64,000 bases of DNA. Origin: Micractinium sp. NFX-FRZ (taxonomy: Eukaryota > Chlorophyta > Trebouxiophyceae > Chlorellales > Chlorellaceae). The notes beneath the pieces were generated by a model. That model saw nothing but the letters and a program-made list of their open reading frames with translations. It was not told the DNA's origin and ran no database searches. Position numbers and translations under genes: made by a program. The stretch is taken from NCBI GenBank assembly GCA_029339195.1, contig JAPTJF010000070.1, positions 62,001 through 126,000 of the forward strand. The letters run 5' to 3'. Shown piece by piece: positions 44,101-55,057 of the stretch. The number at the start of each line of letters is the position of its first letter. The first letter of the stretch is position 1.

Positions 44101-45225
44101 TGGAGGCGATGGATGGGAGATGGAGGGGGGTCGCGGGTAGGTGGGTGGAAGGTGCAATGACAGCGGAGAGTTGCACGCACGCTTGCCAAGGGGCGAAAAG
44201 AGCCAACCATGCCACCAGCAGCATGACTGTAGTGCCGAGAGACAGGCAAGCCACCTGTAAGCCACACGCCGGCCCTGCCCCCTGCTCCCCTGCTCACCCG
44301 GCCCTGGCAGGGCGTGCGGAAGGAGGCCTTGAACACCTTGTAGCCGTGGCCGTTGTACTTGTCTTCCACTAGCTTCTTCCAGGGCAGCTGCAGCAGTGAG
44401 GGGAATAGAGGCGGCACAGGGCGATGCGCCATTCAGTGGGGGCAGCTGAGGTGGGCGGCCGGGAGCGTCACCTCGACTAGCTGTTTCCAGGGCGGAAGCT
44501 GCCCTTGGGGAGGGGAAACGCGGGACGTGGAGAGTGTTGGAGTCGGGGCAGCCACAGGCAGGGGGAGCAGCAGCCCGCTGCGGCGGGCAATCCAGCAGCG
44601 GGACCCTACCTGGAGCGTGCTCCCCCCACCCACTGCTGCTCCGACAGCCCCCCTGCTGCTTGCACCATGAATACAGTGACTGAGCACACTGTCAGCTGAG
44701 GCACCAAGCCGCACTCAGTCTAGTCAAGTCTGCACAGCATCCCACCGCGAGGCGTGCACCGCCAGGCGGCTTTCAGGGAGCAAGCCGCACCTGCTGGCTG
44801 AAGTGGGGCGGCGGCCAGCGCTGGAACTCCTGCACGTCCTGGTGGAAATCAATGAGGTCCAGGCTGCCAAACCCCTGCAGTGGTGCGGGACAACAGTGCA
44901 TCGCAAACACTTTTCCGCAGCGGTGCAGCAACATCAAATGTGTCCATGGCGGCCACAGCCTGAGGTCGTGCCGCCAGTTTGAAGCAACAGTTGAGGCGCC
45001 ACATCCTGCTCTACTGCAAACCCACCCCACAGCAACGGTTCAACAACAGATTTCGAGGCAATCGTGTCTGTGTCATCAATGTCCCAGGTTCCCTTCAAAC
45101 TGTAGCCCAGCACCCACCTTTGGGAAGAAGCGCTGCGTGATGCCCAGCTGGTGCACGAGCGCCGCATAAGCAAGGTCAACAATGCGTCCGCTGCGTGTGA
45201 GCGCGCCGGTCAACGCCGACTCCAT
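41154..45225 (-). CDS. ABHD18-like alpha/beta hydrolase (DUF2048 type)
   Basis: Ten exons: 45225-45118, 44874-44791, 44387-44298, 44059-43901, 43637-43575, 43401-43293, 43039-42888, 42584-42070, 41664-41557 and 41283-41154, giving 505 aa. Introns 4 and 5 both use GC donors (CAG|GCAAGC). The catalytic triad is readable: Ser210 in GMCGLSMGG, Asp442 in VIVGAQQDAYVSP, and His469 in WVPGGHVTSF. The N-terminus (GFGSLDLIDFHQDVQEFQ; FRTPCQG; LAATGDHGYTRR; ALESPYYGQRKP) fits the DUF2048/ABHD18 family. That family is poorly characterised and probably acts on lipids or small esters. Exon 8 adds a long Ala/Gly/Gln-rich insertion between Ser and Asp, absent from typical members. Introns hold two exon-start copies. 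Confidence 0.87.
41353..41412. repeat. Tandem 31-bp duplication in last intron of ABHD18-like gene
   Basis: CAGCATGACAGGCTAGCACA followed by YKCTGTCCTGC occurs twice in succession. Confidence 0.85.
42775..42845 (-). repeat. Copy of exon 8 start (ABHD18-like gene)
   Basis: Resembles 42555-42625 over about 70 nt, including the acceptor region: CTACAGGCCGTACAGC in the copy against CTGCAGGCAGTACAGC in the original (plus strand). It lies about 200 bp upstream of the real exon in transcription sense. Confidence 0.83.
44468..44510 (-). repeat. Copy of exon 3 start (ABHD18-like gene)
   Basis: CGACTAGCTGTTTCCAGGGC in the copy against CCACTAGCTTCTTCCAGGGC in exon 3 (plus strand), about 95 bp upstream of the real acceptor in transcription sense. 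Confidence 0.8.
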
Positions 45226-45967
45226 GCTGGTGCCCGGTCAAGCGGGGACAGCTCGACTGGATAGCTGACGTGCAGGGACTGCGTGCGAGGACCGCCCAGC
45301 CCAGGGGTGGGACGCCGGTGGCGGCGGCAGCGGCGGCGGCGGCGGCGGTGGTCCAGAAGGGCCAGAACTGGGCGGTGCTACGTGCTTTACGTCACCGGAC
45401 TGCACCGCTGACTCCGGGCGACAAGCAATGCGCGCTCGGGGGAAGCTCAGCTGAGAAATTGGCAGTGCTGAGAGGGTGAAACGGGCGCTGGCCGGTCTGC
45501 GGCTCGCTCTTCTCACACACGCAGCTTACCGATCACGGCTGCGGGGCGGAAACTGTGCTTGGAGCTAGTTGGAAGGCTGCCAACGCAACAGGCTGCCACG
45601 CGGCAGTGTTTCTGGACGGTGTTCCCCCAGCCCGCTCGGCGCCCCTCGACACGCGTTTCTAAGCGCACTCGATCAAAGTATCAACCTGTACGTTCATACA
45701 CGCCACCGGAGCCGCTGGGAGCGTTGAACTGTCGCCAAGTGGCGCAGCTGCACCCGCTGCTCCTAGCGCTGTAGAGGCTGGCAAGGTGATCACGAATTTG
45801 GTGCTGCCGCAGCCCGCTGCGCCCAGCTGACAGGGCTCTCCGGCCTGTTGCAGCAGCACCCTCCTGCCTTGGCAGCGCTGCAAGCCGCTCAGGACCGCTC
45901 CGTGCACCCTTCTGCATGCAGGCTCGCAGCCGAATCGTCAATGCTGCTCTAGAGTGGTGCTGCCAAT
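45226..45967. other. Divergent promoter region, ABHD18-like gene and lipase
   Basis: About 740 bp between start codons. Contains a GGC-repeat stretch near 45310-45350. No coding features recognised. Confidence 0.4.
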
Positions 45968-48900
45968 ATGCCGTATGTGCTCGGCTGGCTGGCCGGCCGC
46001 CTGCCTGGCGGGAGGCCGGCGCAGGAGCAGAGGCGCGGTCGAACGGGAGGCGCGCGGCACAAGGTGGCCGCCCCGCCGGCAGGCGCGGCGGAAGCCGCAC
46101 ACCCGCCAGCCCCCGCAGATGGGCTGCCTACGGGCGGCGACCCGCAGGAGCAGCAGGAGCAACAGCTGGAGGCTCACGCTGGCGCCCCGGACAAAGCAGC
46201 TGCAGGAAAATTGCTGGGCGTGGCAGCCGTGCTGAGCGGCGCCCGCAATTGGGGCTTCCTGCTCAAGGCGGTGTCCCTGCATGGCGCCAACCTGGCGGCC
46301 AGCCTAGCGTCGCGCCCGCTGGCGCCGCTGCACGCACGCCTGCAGGCGCAGCTGGCGGGCATGGAGGCGGTGCAGAAGGCGTGCCGCCAGCTGGGACTGG
46401 ATTCGTTGATGGAGCTGCAGGTGTGGGGGGGTGGATGACGCGGGGATTGCTCCGGTGGTGGCAAGCGTGTGCGTGTGCTACGCTGGCAGGCGGGTGCGCC
46501 TGTGTGCACGGCCTTGCTGCGGCACTGAATTGGGGCGTGATGGCAGCTGCCGACTGTAACCGTATCCCTGGTCCTCCTGCTTGTCAGCCCACTCTCTGTC
46601 ATCCTGCGCGTGTTGTGCTTCACTACCGCAGGACCTCCTGAACTGTGTGATCCTCTCTGAGCATGTCTACAAGGTGAGGGCCAGTTCAGGGGGCGTGCCA
46701 GGCAGGGCTGCATCGCGCACCGGCGCGGGGCGCAAGTATCGCTGCCTTAGATAGCAGCAGTGGCTGTGGATGTTGCCGCTCAGCGATGGGCCGGGCTGCC
46801 CGCTCTGCCTGCCTACCTGACTGCTGCCATGCCCTGCGCGCTTGCCGTCCTGCATGCCTCACTCTCACACTTTTGGCCCCCCTCCCCCTCCCACCCTCCC
46901 CTACCATATACACAGATTGTGGACCACAGCCAGGAGGTGTCTGTGTCCCTGATCAACGGCGTGAAGGCCCAGTTCCCTCCGCACCTGGCCACGCTGCGGG
47001 GCGTGCAGTGGGCGCAGCCACACGTGCGCCACCGCTTCCTGCTGGGCGAGAGCGACGACGCTCTGTATGTGTCGTTCATGGTGAGTGAGAACAGGGGCAC
47101 ACGAGGCCAGCAGGGCTGAGCTCACGGATGCGGCCAAGGGCACATGCATGTGCAATCGTGCAGTGTGAGGGGGTTTTCAGGCAATGAGGGGGATGCGGCG
47201 ACCAGCGCTGGGCGCTTGCACCGCCGCCAGTATGAGCCGGCAGGGGGCGGCAGCGTGACTCACAAGTGTCTTGGGCACCCCTCCTGCTGCCCCCATCCTG
47301 AGAAGCCACCCACCTGCCTTCATGCCGCTGTGTGCAGGGCACCAAGCTGCCGCGGGACATGGCCACCAACGCAAACCTCTTCCAGGTGGGTTTTGGGTTT
47401 GTCATTCAGTGCATCGTGTGCAGCCACAGCTGATGGGAGGCACCACTCCCAACTGGCCGCATGCCAGCTACACCCGTCCAGCTCCTCAAGTCCCACCCAC
47501 CTACATCCTCTTCCCTACCTGCTCACCGCGCCAACTGCAGGACTGCTCCGTGCCCAGATGCATCGCCTGTCCTTCTAACCAGTAGTGCCGCCCCCACGTT
47601 CATCATATGCATGCTCACTGCTTGGCCCCACATCCTGCTCGCTGCCCACAGGAGGAGGTGGTGCTGGACGCTGCCATGCTGAGCAGCGGGGCCAGCGCGG
47701 AGCTTGGGGAGGCCCCCGGCGCGGGGCGCACGCTGGCGGCGCACCGCGGCTTCCTGGCCCGAGCCCGCTCCATCCCCATCCACCAGCTCTACCGGGAGGC
47801 GCGGGCGCGCGGCAAGCGGCTGGTGCTGTGCGGTGAGTGCTGACGTGTGCATGTGGGCGCTTCTGCGTTGCAGGCAGCGTGTGGGGTGAGGCCCCAGCGG
47901 GATGATGAGCCTGTGTGCGCGTGCAGCTGACCGCCAGCGCTGCCACAAGGCGTGGGCTTGGTGGGCAGCGGCGGGTGGCGTGCGTTTAATGGGCATGCGA
48001 TGGTGCAGTGCAGTGTGTGCGAAGCTCAACCTGCCATTTGGGAGCGTAAGACCTTGCTGCCAGTTCCAGCTGTTGTGGTGGAGGCCGCCAGCAAGCAGCT
48101 GGCCGTGCTGTGCAAGTGCGCCGTGTCACACGCACATGCGTGCTGAGCTGCTCCCCGCCCTCCTGTGCCCTCTTGTGCAGGCCACTCACTGGGCGGAGCC
48201 GTCGCCTCCCTGTGCGCCATCCGCCTCCTCCAGCACCTGCCCCCCAACCTGCACCACACCGTCAGGTGGGCACGCCATGCGGTGTGAGGCTGCATCGGGC
48301 GTGGAGCACGGCCGAGCTCAGCTCTGGCTTGGCTATAGAGCTCCTGCTGCGGTCACCGCCTGTGCCATTTCCGGCGCCGCCTGCCTGGCGTCCTGGTTGC
48401 TGCTCCAGCCCCCAGCATGCACCTGACACGCCGATGCTGCTCCTGCCCTGCAGCTGCTACGGCTTTGCCACCCCGGCGGTGGGCAACGATGCGCTGGCGG
48501 CCACTGTGGTGGAGCAGGGCTGGGATGCACGCATCCGCAACTACATCAACCCCGATGACCCGATCCCCAACCTGCTCTCCTTCCGCCGACCTCCCGCTGA
48601 CAAGGCAGCTGGTCAGCATGAGAGCAGCGGCAGCAGCGCTGGCAGCAGCAGCGGCGTCACAGAGGCGCCCATTTTTGCCTCTGCCGCCGTTCCTGCTGCA
48701 GCTGCGGCTGCCGCCGTGCTTGCGGCTGCAGCGGCGGCTCCGCCCCCAGTCATGGCCATGGCGGCTGCCGGCGCAGCTGTGGGGGCGAACAACATCCAAG
48801 CTGTCCCTTGGCGGGCAGCCGCCCCAGCACAGCAGCGGCTGCAGCGCATTGCAAGCCACATGGATGTTGGCACTGCGCAGGATGGGGCGGCTGATGGTGA

Positions 48901-51673
48901 GCAGGCTGGGCAGCTCCGGGCGCCGACAGCACTGGCCAGCACCAGCCTGCGAGCTGCCGCCCTGCCCCGCAGCAGCAGCGCACCAGCGCTGCTCTCAGAT
49001 GTAGCAGTGGCAGAGGTGGAGAAACACACGGCTGCCACCGCCGCCGCTGCAGCCGCCGACAGCGCAGTGGGGCAGGGGCAGCACAGCAGCGCAGGCACTG
49101 CCGGCAAACGCAAGCACAACGGGCCGCAGCACTGGCTGGGCCAGCCTCTGCGGCGCGCCAGCTCAGCAGCCCTGGCAGCCGCAGCACCTCCCATGCGCGC
49201 GGTGGTGGAGCGGGCGGGGTCGGCTGCACGCCTGGTGGCGATGCCACTGAGCGCCGCAGCTTCCGTGCCAATGCGGGCAGCCCCGCAGTACCTGCCACTG
49301 GGGCGCCAGCTGTACATCCTGCCTGATGTGGTGACCTCTGTCAAGCCCGCGCCCGGGCAGCCTGCCGAAGCCACGGCTCCTGCAGCCGTAGCAGCAGCAG
49401 CAGCAGCCGCTCCGGCTGTGGCGCGCCGCTGGCCCGCCTTTTGGCGGCCCTCGCCAGCCGCCGGAAGCGGTAGCAGCGGCACAGGCAGCCAAGACGATGA
49501 CGTGGAGGACAATGTGGATGTGGCAGCTGCCGCCAGCCTGCAGGGAGGCGATGTGGCAGGTGCTGCTGCCAGCGTGGATGGCGAGGACGCCAGCGGGGCG
49601 GCCGCTGCGGGCGCGGGAGGGAAGCGCCGGCGTCGGGGCGTGTTTGAGGCCCACCGCATGGCCACCTACCGCAACCGCCTGCTGGGCATTTGCCAAGGTG
49701 AGGCAGCGGTTGGTGTGGGGGGATGACACGTTGTGCTGCCTGTTGGGCTGTGGAGAGGGTGACTGTGATGCCACGTTGCCTGCTGGCTGAGAAGCCCCTA
49801 CAATTCTGCTGCCCGAGCCATCCTGCCATGTCTTGTGCCGCTGCTTCCTCCAGCTCCCTGCTGCCCCACCGACCTGCTGTGCCTGCTGGCCCGCCCTCCG
49901 GCCTGCCTGCCCCCTGCAGCCTCTCTTGAGGGCCACCTGCTGGTGCGCTCCCTGCCCATGCTGCCCAACCTGCCGCGACCCGGTGACGTGGCAGCCTCCG
50001 AGCTGCTGGCGCCGCCCATGTTCCCGCTGCGAGCGGTTGCCACGGTCCAGGCCCCGCCGGCTGCCGCCGCTGCTGTGGCTTCCACTGCAGCGCCGCTGGC
50101 TGGGGCAGGCGCGGCAGCTGCCGGTGCCACAGGCAGCAGCAGCGCTGCCACGAAGCCGGCGGCGGCGCCTGCACACAGCGGTGCGACGGCGGCAGCAGAG
50201 GCTCAGCCCACCGTGGCGGCAGCGCAGCAGGGGCATGCCGGCGCCCCCGCCTGGCGGCCCCTCCGGTTCTGGGCACGCCTGCTGGCCGCTCGGCAGCAGC
50301 GGCGTGGGCAGGAGCCCCCTCTTGAGCTCCTCATCCGGGTGGAGGGGCGGGGCCTGGCCAACGTGACCCAGGCCTGGATCGAGGGCATCCCGCCCGCCAC
50401 CGAGGCAGCCCCCAGCGGCGGCAGCAGCGGCGGCGGCGACAAGGAGGGCAGCGGGGCAGCACCAGCACCAGCTCCGGCAGCAGCCACCATGGCGCAGGTG
50501 GAGATTGTGCAGCAGCCGCTGGCTAAGGCTGCGCCGCTGCCGCTGCAGGGGCGCCCCCCGCTGCCCGTCTTGGGCCAGCTCTCGGCATTTGTCAGCTGGT
50601 GAGTTGGCTGGCTGGTCAGCCTATGGTGCGCCACACCGCGGCTGGCACGCTGTGCCACCTGTGCTGTGGTGCTGCCTGCCCCAAGCTCTGAGCGCCGTTG
50701 CGCACCCCAGTTTGCCCTCGTACGCACTTCCTCTACACCATCCAGCGCTCTCTGACTCGCCACACCGCCCGCCCCCCCGGTACTTGCACACACAGGGTTG
50801 CCGCCACGCTGGGCTGGGTGGCCATACTGCGCCAGCTGCAGCCCGCCGGCCGCTCCGACTATCTGCTGGCGCGCGTGCGCCTGCCGGCGGCGGCAGTGCG
50901 TGACGCCCAGCGCGCTGCAGAGGTGAGCTATGTGAGGGGCCTCTTGCTTCCGCCGCATCCTGCACCCTGCACCCTGCTTGCTGTTGTATGATGCCTCAGT
51001 GCCACAGCCACGCCCCTTTGGCACGCTCATTGCCCGACCCGGCCTGCTCCCCCCGCTTCACACACCCCTGCTGCAGAACTCCCTGCTTACCTCGGTCACT
51101 GACGGCCCCCTGCTGCCCGGCCTCAACCTGGGCCCACGGCTGTCGCTGCGCCTGCAGGCAAGCCAGCCAGCAGGGCGGGCACAGCACCGCTGATTTGCGC
51201 AGCACGCCTGACGCCTCCCTTGCTGGGCAGGCTTTGCTGGGCTGTGCTGGGGTGTGCGTTGCTGGGCAGGCTTGCTGGGCAGTGCGTTGCGTTGTTGGGC
51301 GGGCTTTGCTGGGCTGTGCGTTGCATGTGCGAAAACTGCTCCTTGACGTTCTGGATTGCCCTCCCCATCTCAACCTTCCCCTTGCCGCTTGTTGTTTGCC
51401 GTGCAGAGCGACTTTGCCAGCCATGCGGTGCCCCTGGACATCCGAGTTGCTGCTGACCTGGAGGCCCAGCAGGCGCCACGCTGGCGCTGGCCCTGGAACC
51501 ACACGCGGCAGCGCGGTGCGCTTGCGCAGCAGCCACGTGTGCGCCGGCGTGCGCGGCAACCATGGCAGGCTCGCCAGGCCCCCGCCGACCAGCAGCTGCA
51601 AGTGACGCAGCAGCCCGGCGGCGGCCGGTGGTGGTGGGAGTGGCCGGGCCACACCGCTGCCAGCGGGCACTGA
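45968..51673 (+). CDS. Class 3 lipase (Lipase_3 family), large
   Basis: Eleven exons: 45968-46420, 46632-46673, 46916-47080, 47338-47385, 47652-47832, 48181-48265, 48454-49697, 49920-50598, 50796-50922, 51077-51157 and 51407-51673, giving 1123 aa. Intron 10 has a GC donor (CAG|GCAAGC). The nucleophile elbow GHSLGGAVA (Ser about residue 299) is split by intron 5. SCYGFATPAVGN and NPDDPIPNL follow, with the likely catalytic Asp about residue 360. The third triad member (His) is not obvious. Upstream parts (VDHSQEVSVSLINGVKAQFP; GTKLPRDMATNANLFQ; HRGFLARARSI) fit the lipase fold. About 700 further residues are Ala/Ser-rich with scattered conserved-looking blocks. They give four times the usual family length. 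Acts on acylglycerols or other lipids by family; cell location unknown. Confidence 0.87.
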
Positions 51674-52271
51674 AACGGCTGCCCTTGAAGGCCGCTACAT
51701 GAGCATGAGCCCCTTTGGACAGATCTTCCTTTAGCCCCACACATCCCCCTTTTAGCTCCCCAAATCCTCTTGAGCAGCCTTCCGTGCTTCCGCCCAAGGC
51801 ATTTTGGGTGCGCATGCCATGCGCACCACCCCCCGTCGCGTGCTGAACCGTCAGTGAAACCCCCTCTTCTGTTTTTCTTTTGAATCAATCCATCCGTCAG
51901 ACAGAGACCGCAACTCAACCCCCTGTACCCTTTTGCCCCCTGCCCCTCAAATAACACTGCTCTTTCGTTCTACCTTTTGCCTCTCCTCGTTTTCTCGGCC
52001 TTCCCCTCTCCGATTCTTATGCATCCCCACCAGACACACACTGGCACCGCCGCCCAACCACGCAGCTGCTTTTGGCGCCGCCAGCGCTGCCCAGCAAGCC
52101 ACTTTCCCCACCAGCGTTGCTTTTGGCGCCTCGTGCGCTGCCCGCACAGTTGCTGCATGCCCGAGGTTCTTTTTGAGCAGGCATGCAGCCAGGTTGGCGA
52201 ATCTGCGAAATGTGCTCTACTAGCAATACAAGCTGCCGCAACAGCTTGGCTTACAACTCATGTGCGATTGT
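51674..52271 (+). other. 3' UTR and flank of lipase gene
   Basis: About 600 bp from the lipase stop to its TGTAA. Pyrimidine-rich, with two GCTTTTGGCGCC motifs at about 52069 and 52119. No gene recognised. Confidence 0.4.
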
Positions 52272-52276
52272 TGTAA
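52272..52276 (+). promoter_or_regulatory. Possible TGTAA polyadenylation signal (lipase)
   Basis: Same-strand TGTAA, about 600 bp after the stop at 51673, implying a long 3' UTR. Confidence 0.4.
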
Positions 52277-52476
52277 GCACGCTAGCATGAAGTCTTGATG
52301 CACATAGTTTGGTTGGCAGGAGCAGGCGGCCTGGTGCTTGTGTGCAGGTCACATGTGAGCATAGCACAGCGCAGCACAGCAGCGCAGCCCACGGCCAACA
52401 CGGGGGCCTCGGACAAGATCTCACCGGGGGTGGTCGGATTGCTCTCATTTCTCGTCCTCACTCGCGTCTTGCGCTC

Positions 52477-55001
52477 ATGTTTCCCTTCTCGTTTTTAGGC
52501 AGGGGCGGCCTGTCTGCCGGGCCCGGGCTGGCCTTTGACAAGGCGGAGCTCCTGCGCCTACAGATACAGGCGCGGAGGGACTACGAGAAAGAATTTGCGG
52601 CGCAACGGGGTGGATCCGGCTTCCATATGCTGACAAGCCGGGCAGGTGGGCAGGGGGGGCTGCGGCAGGCCGTCACAGGCCGGCGTCCCTCGGCCAACGC
52701 CACTTGCTGCAGCGGTGGTGGGCAGAGCGCGTCCGCCTCCTGCACTGTGTGCAGGAACATCTGGTGCGCGCGCATGCGCCCTTGAGCAAGCATGAGCCCG
52801 TCGCCCCAGCCCCTCCACCCCACCGCATGCCCGTGCAGACCGGATGAGTGCTGCCGCCTCAACAGCGCAGCTGCAGCGACTGAGGGAGCTACCAATGAGA
52901 CAGATGGAGGCGGGGGCGAGGCACACAGGCCGCCTGGTGCAAGGCCGCCTGTGTGCCCCAGCAGCAAAGGCGCGTGAGCTCCCGCTTGTGACAGCGGGGA
53001 GAGTGGTCGGGGCGGGGTGCCCGCTGGGCTTCGGCAGTGTGAGGTTGCAGTGCCGCCACGGGGTGCAGCCACTGGTTCATGCATTGATCAAATGGATGGA
53101 TTGACGCCTGCCTGCACTGCCTGCAGATGACAGGAGTGATGCTTGTGCTGGAGAGTGAGGAGCAAGGGGAGGAGGGGACGGCCTGCCAGCTGGCAGTGTA
53201 CAACATGGCGCCGCCCAACGCAAGCCCCTCCCAGCTGGACAGGTGGGCGTGGGGGTGGGGGTGGGGGTGGGATGATGATCTGTGAGGGCTGCTGGGCTGC
53301 TGCCGCTACCGCCGGCTGCCTTGTGAGCACGTGCAGCAGTGCTTGCCTGGTGATGCCCTGCCCTGCCCCGCAACAACTGGCAACTGCGCAAGAACTGATA
53401 GGCCAGCCCTGCGGCCTCGGTGCAGGCTGTTCCCTGTGGGCGCTCGGCTGGCCGTGAAAGAGCCCACCTTCAAGGTGGGTGCCTGCTCTCGATGCACCCA
53501 TCTCTTGTGCGTGCACACCTCGGTACTTTCGTCTGCAATTGAGTGGCGTGTTCCGACCAAGTTGGCTGGCGGGGGAGAGCGCTCCTTGCACTAGGTGCCT
53601 TTTCATGCCGCCCCTTCAGCAAAGGACCTGACACTCGCATCCTCCATTCCACCCGCCACCTCTCATCCCATCCCTTCCTCCTTCCTATTGTCCCCTGCCT
53701 CCCTCCCACCCTCCCTTCTCCGTCCTGCCCCTCCTCCCCTCTCTCACAAATTCCCCTCCCTCCCCTCCCTCCCCTCCCTCCTATCCTCCCTTGTGCCGTG
53801 CCTCCCTCCCTCCCCATCTTCCCCTCCCCTCCCTCCCGCCCTCCTGCTGCCATGCCTCCCTCTATCCCTCCCAGGGTCCCAGTCCCAACTGCCGCGCCCC
53901 GCCCCGCCCTCATTCTCGCTGCCTTCAGGTATTCATGGACGGCACCTGCGGCATTCGAGTGGACAACCCATCTGACATCGTGTTCCTGCCGCCAGAGGGC
54001 CGCCAGGGCAGGACCACAGCAGGCACAGCAGCAGTGGGGCCTGCTGATGTGGCAGCACCCGGCGAGCTGGACGTGGGCGCCTGCACCGACCCTGAGGAGC
54101 TGCGCCAGCGGGGCAACGAGCTCTTCAGGTGAACACGCGGGATTGGTTTGGGGGCGGCGGAACGTCTGAGAGCGGCTGGTGGCATCTGCGCCGGACCTGG
54201 GAGAACTCCGGGCACCAGTGCACGCTTGCAGCCTGGTGGGCTGCAGCTGCATCTGCATCCAGTCCAGAACTCGACTCAGTGCACTGCCAACCTTTTGCCC
54301 TTGCTTGCAAAACGCTCCTCCCTCCGGCCACGCAGGCAGCACGACTACGAGGGCGCGCTCCAGTGCTACGAGCGCTGGCTGGAGCTGGCACCTGCAGACG
54401 TGGGCGCGCTGAGCAACAGCGCGGCAGCGCACATCGAGCTGGGGCGGTGGGAGCAGGTGAGCTTGCCAAGTGAGGCGTGGCGCCCAGCCGCTGCACCGAG
54501 AAGCGTTGCCAACCGGGGGGCAAGCTTGCAAGCAGCAGGCTGGCCGAAACAAGCAGCAGGCTGGCCGAACAGCAGCTGGCAAACCAGAAGAGCTGTGTTT
54601 GGTTGATGGGTGGCAAGTAGGACGGGATGTCGCAATCTGCTGGCGGGGCCGCAGCTGCGCCCCACCGCCCTTTGCCGCCGGCTGCTGGCTCTGGCTTCAC
54701 CCCTGCCTCTCACTCAGCACACCACCTGCCTCAGCTGCCTCAGCGCTCATCCGTCGCCGCCCTGCCTGCCCCGCAGGCCTACACAGCCGCCCGGCAGGCG
54801 CACCAGCGGGACCCCTCCCACCCCAAGGCCCGGTACCGCCTGGCCCGCTCCCTCCTGCACCTGCGCTGCTACCAACCTGCACTGCAGCACCTCAAGGTGC
54901 TGCACCGGCAGGTGAGCACGGCAGGAGGCAGCACTCCAGGGCAGCATGCTAGCAGGGGCAGCACGACAATGCAGAGGAGGCCAGCACAAACCTGCGCTAT
55001 G

Positions 55002-55057
<56 letters not shown>

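Noticed and set aside
55000..55057. Regular short repeats considered as a CRISPR array
   Set aside because: The repeat unit is 4 bp with no spacers; the genome is eukaryotic.
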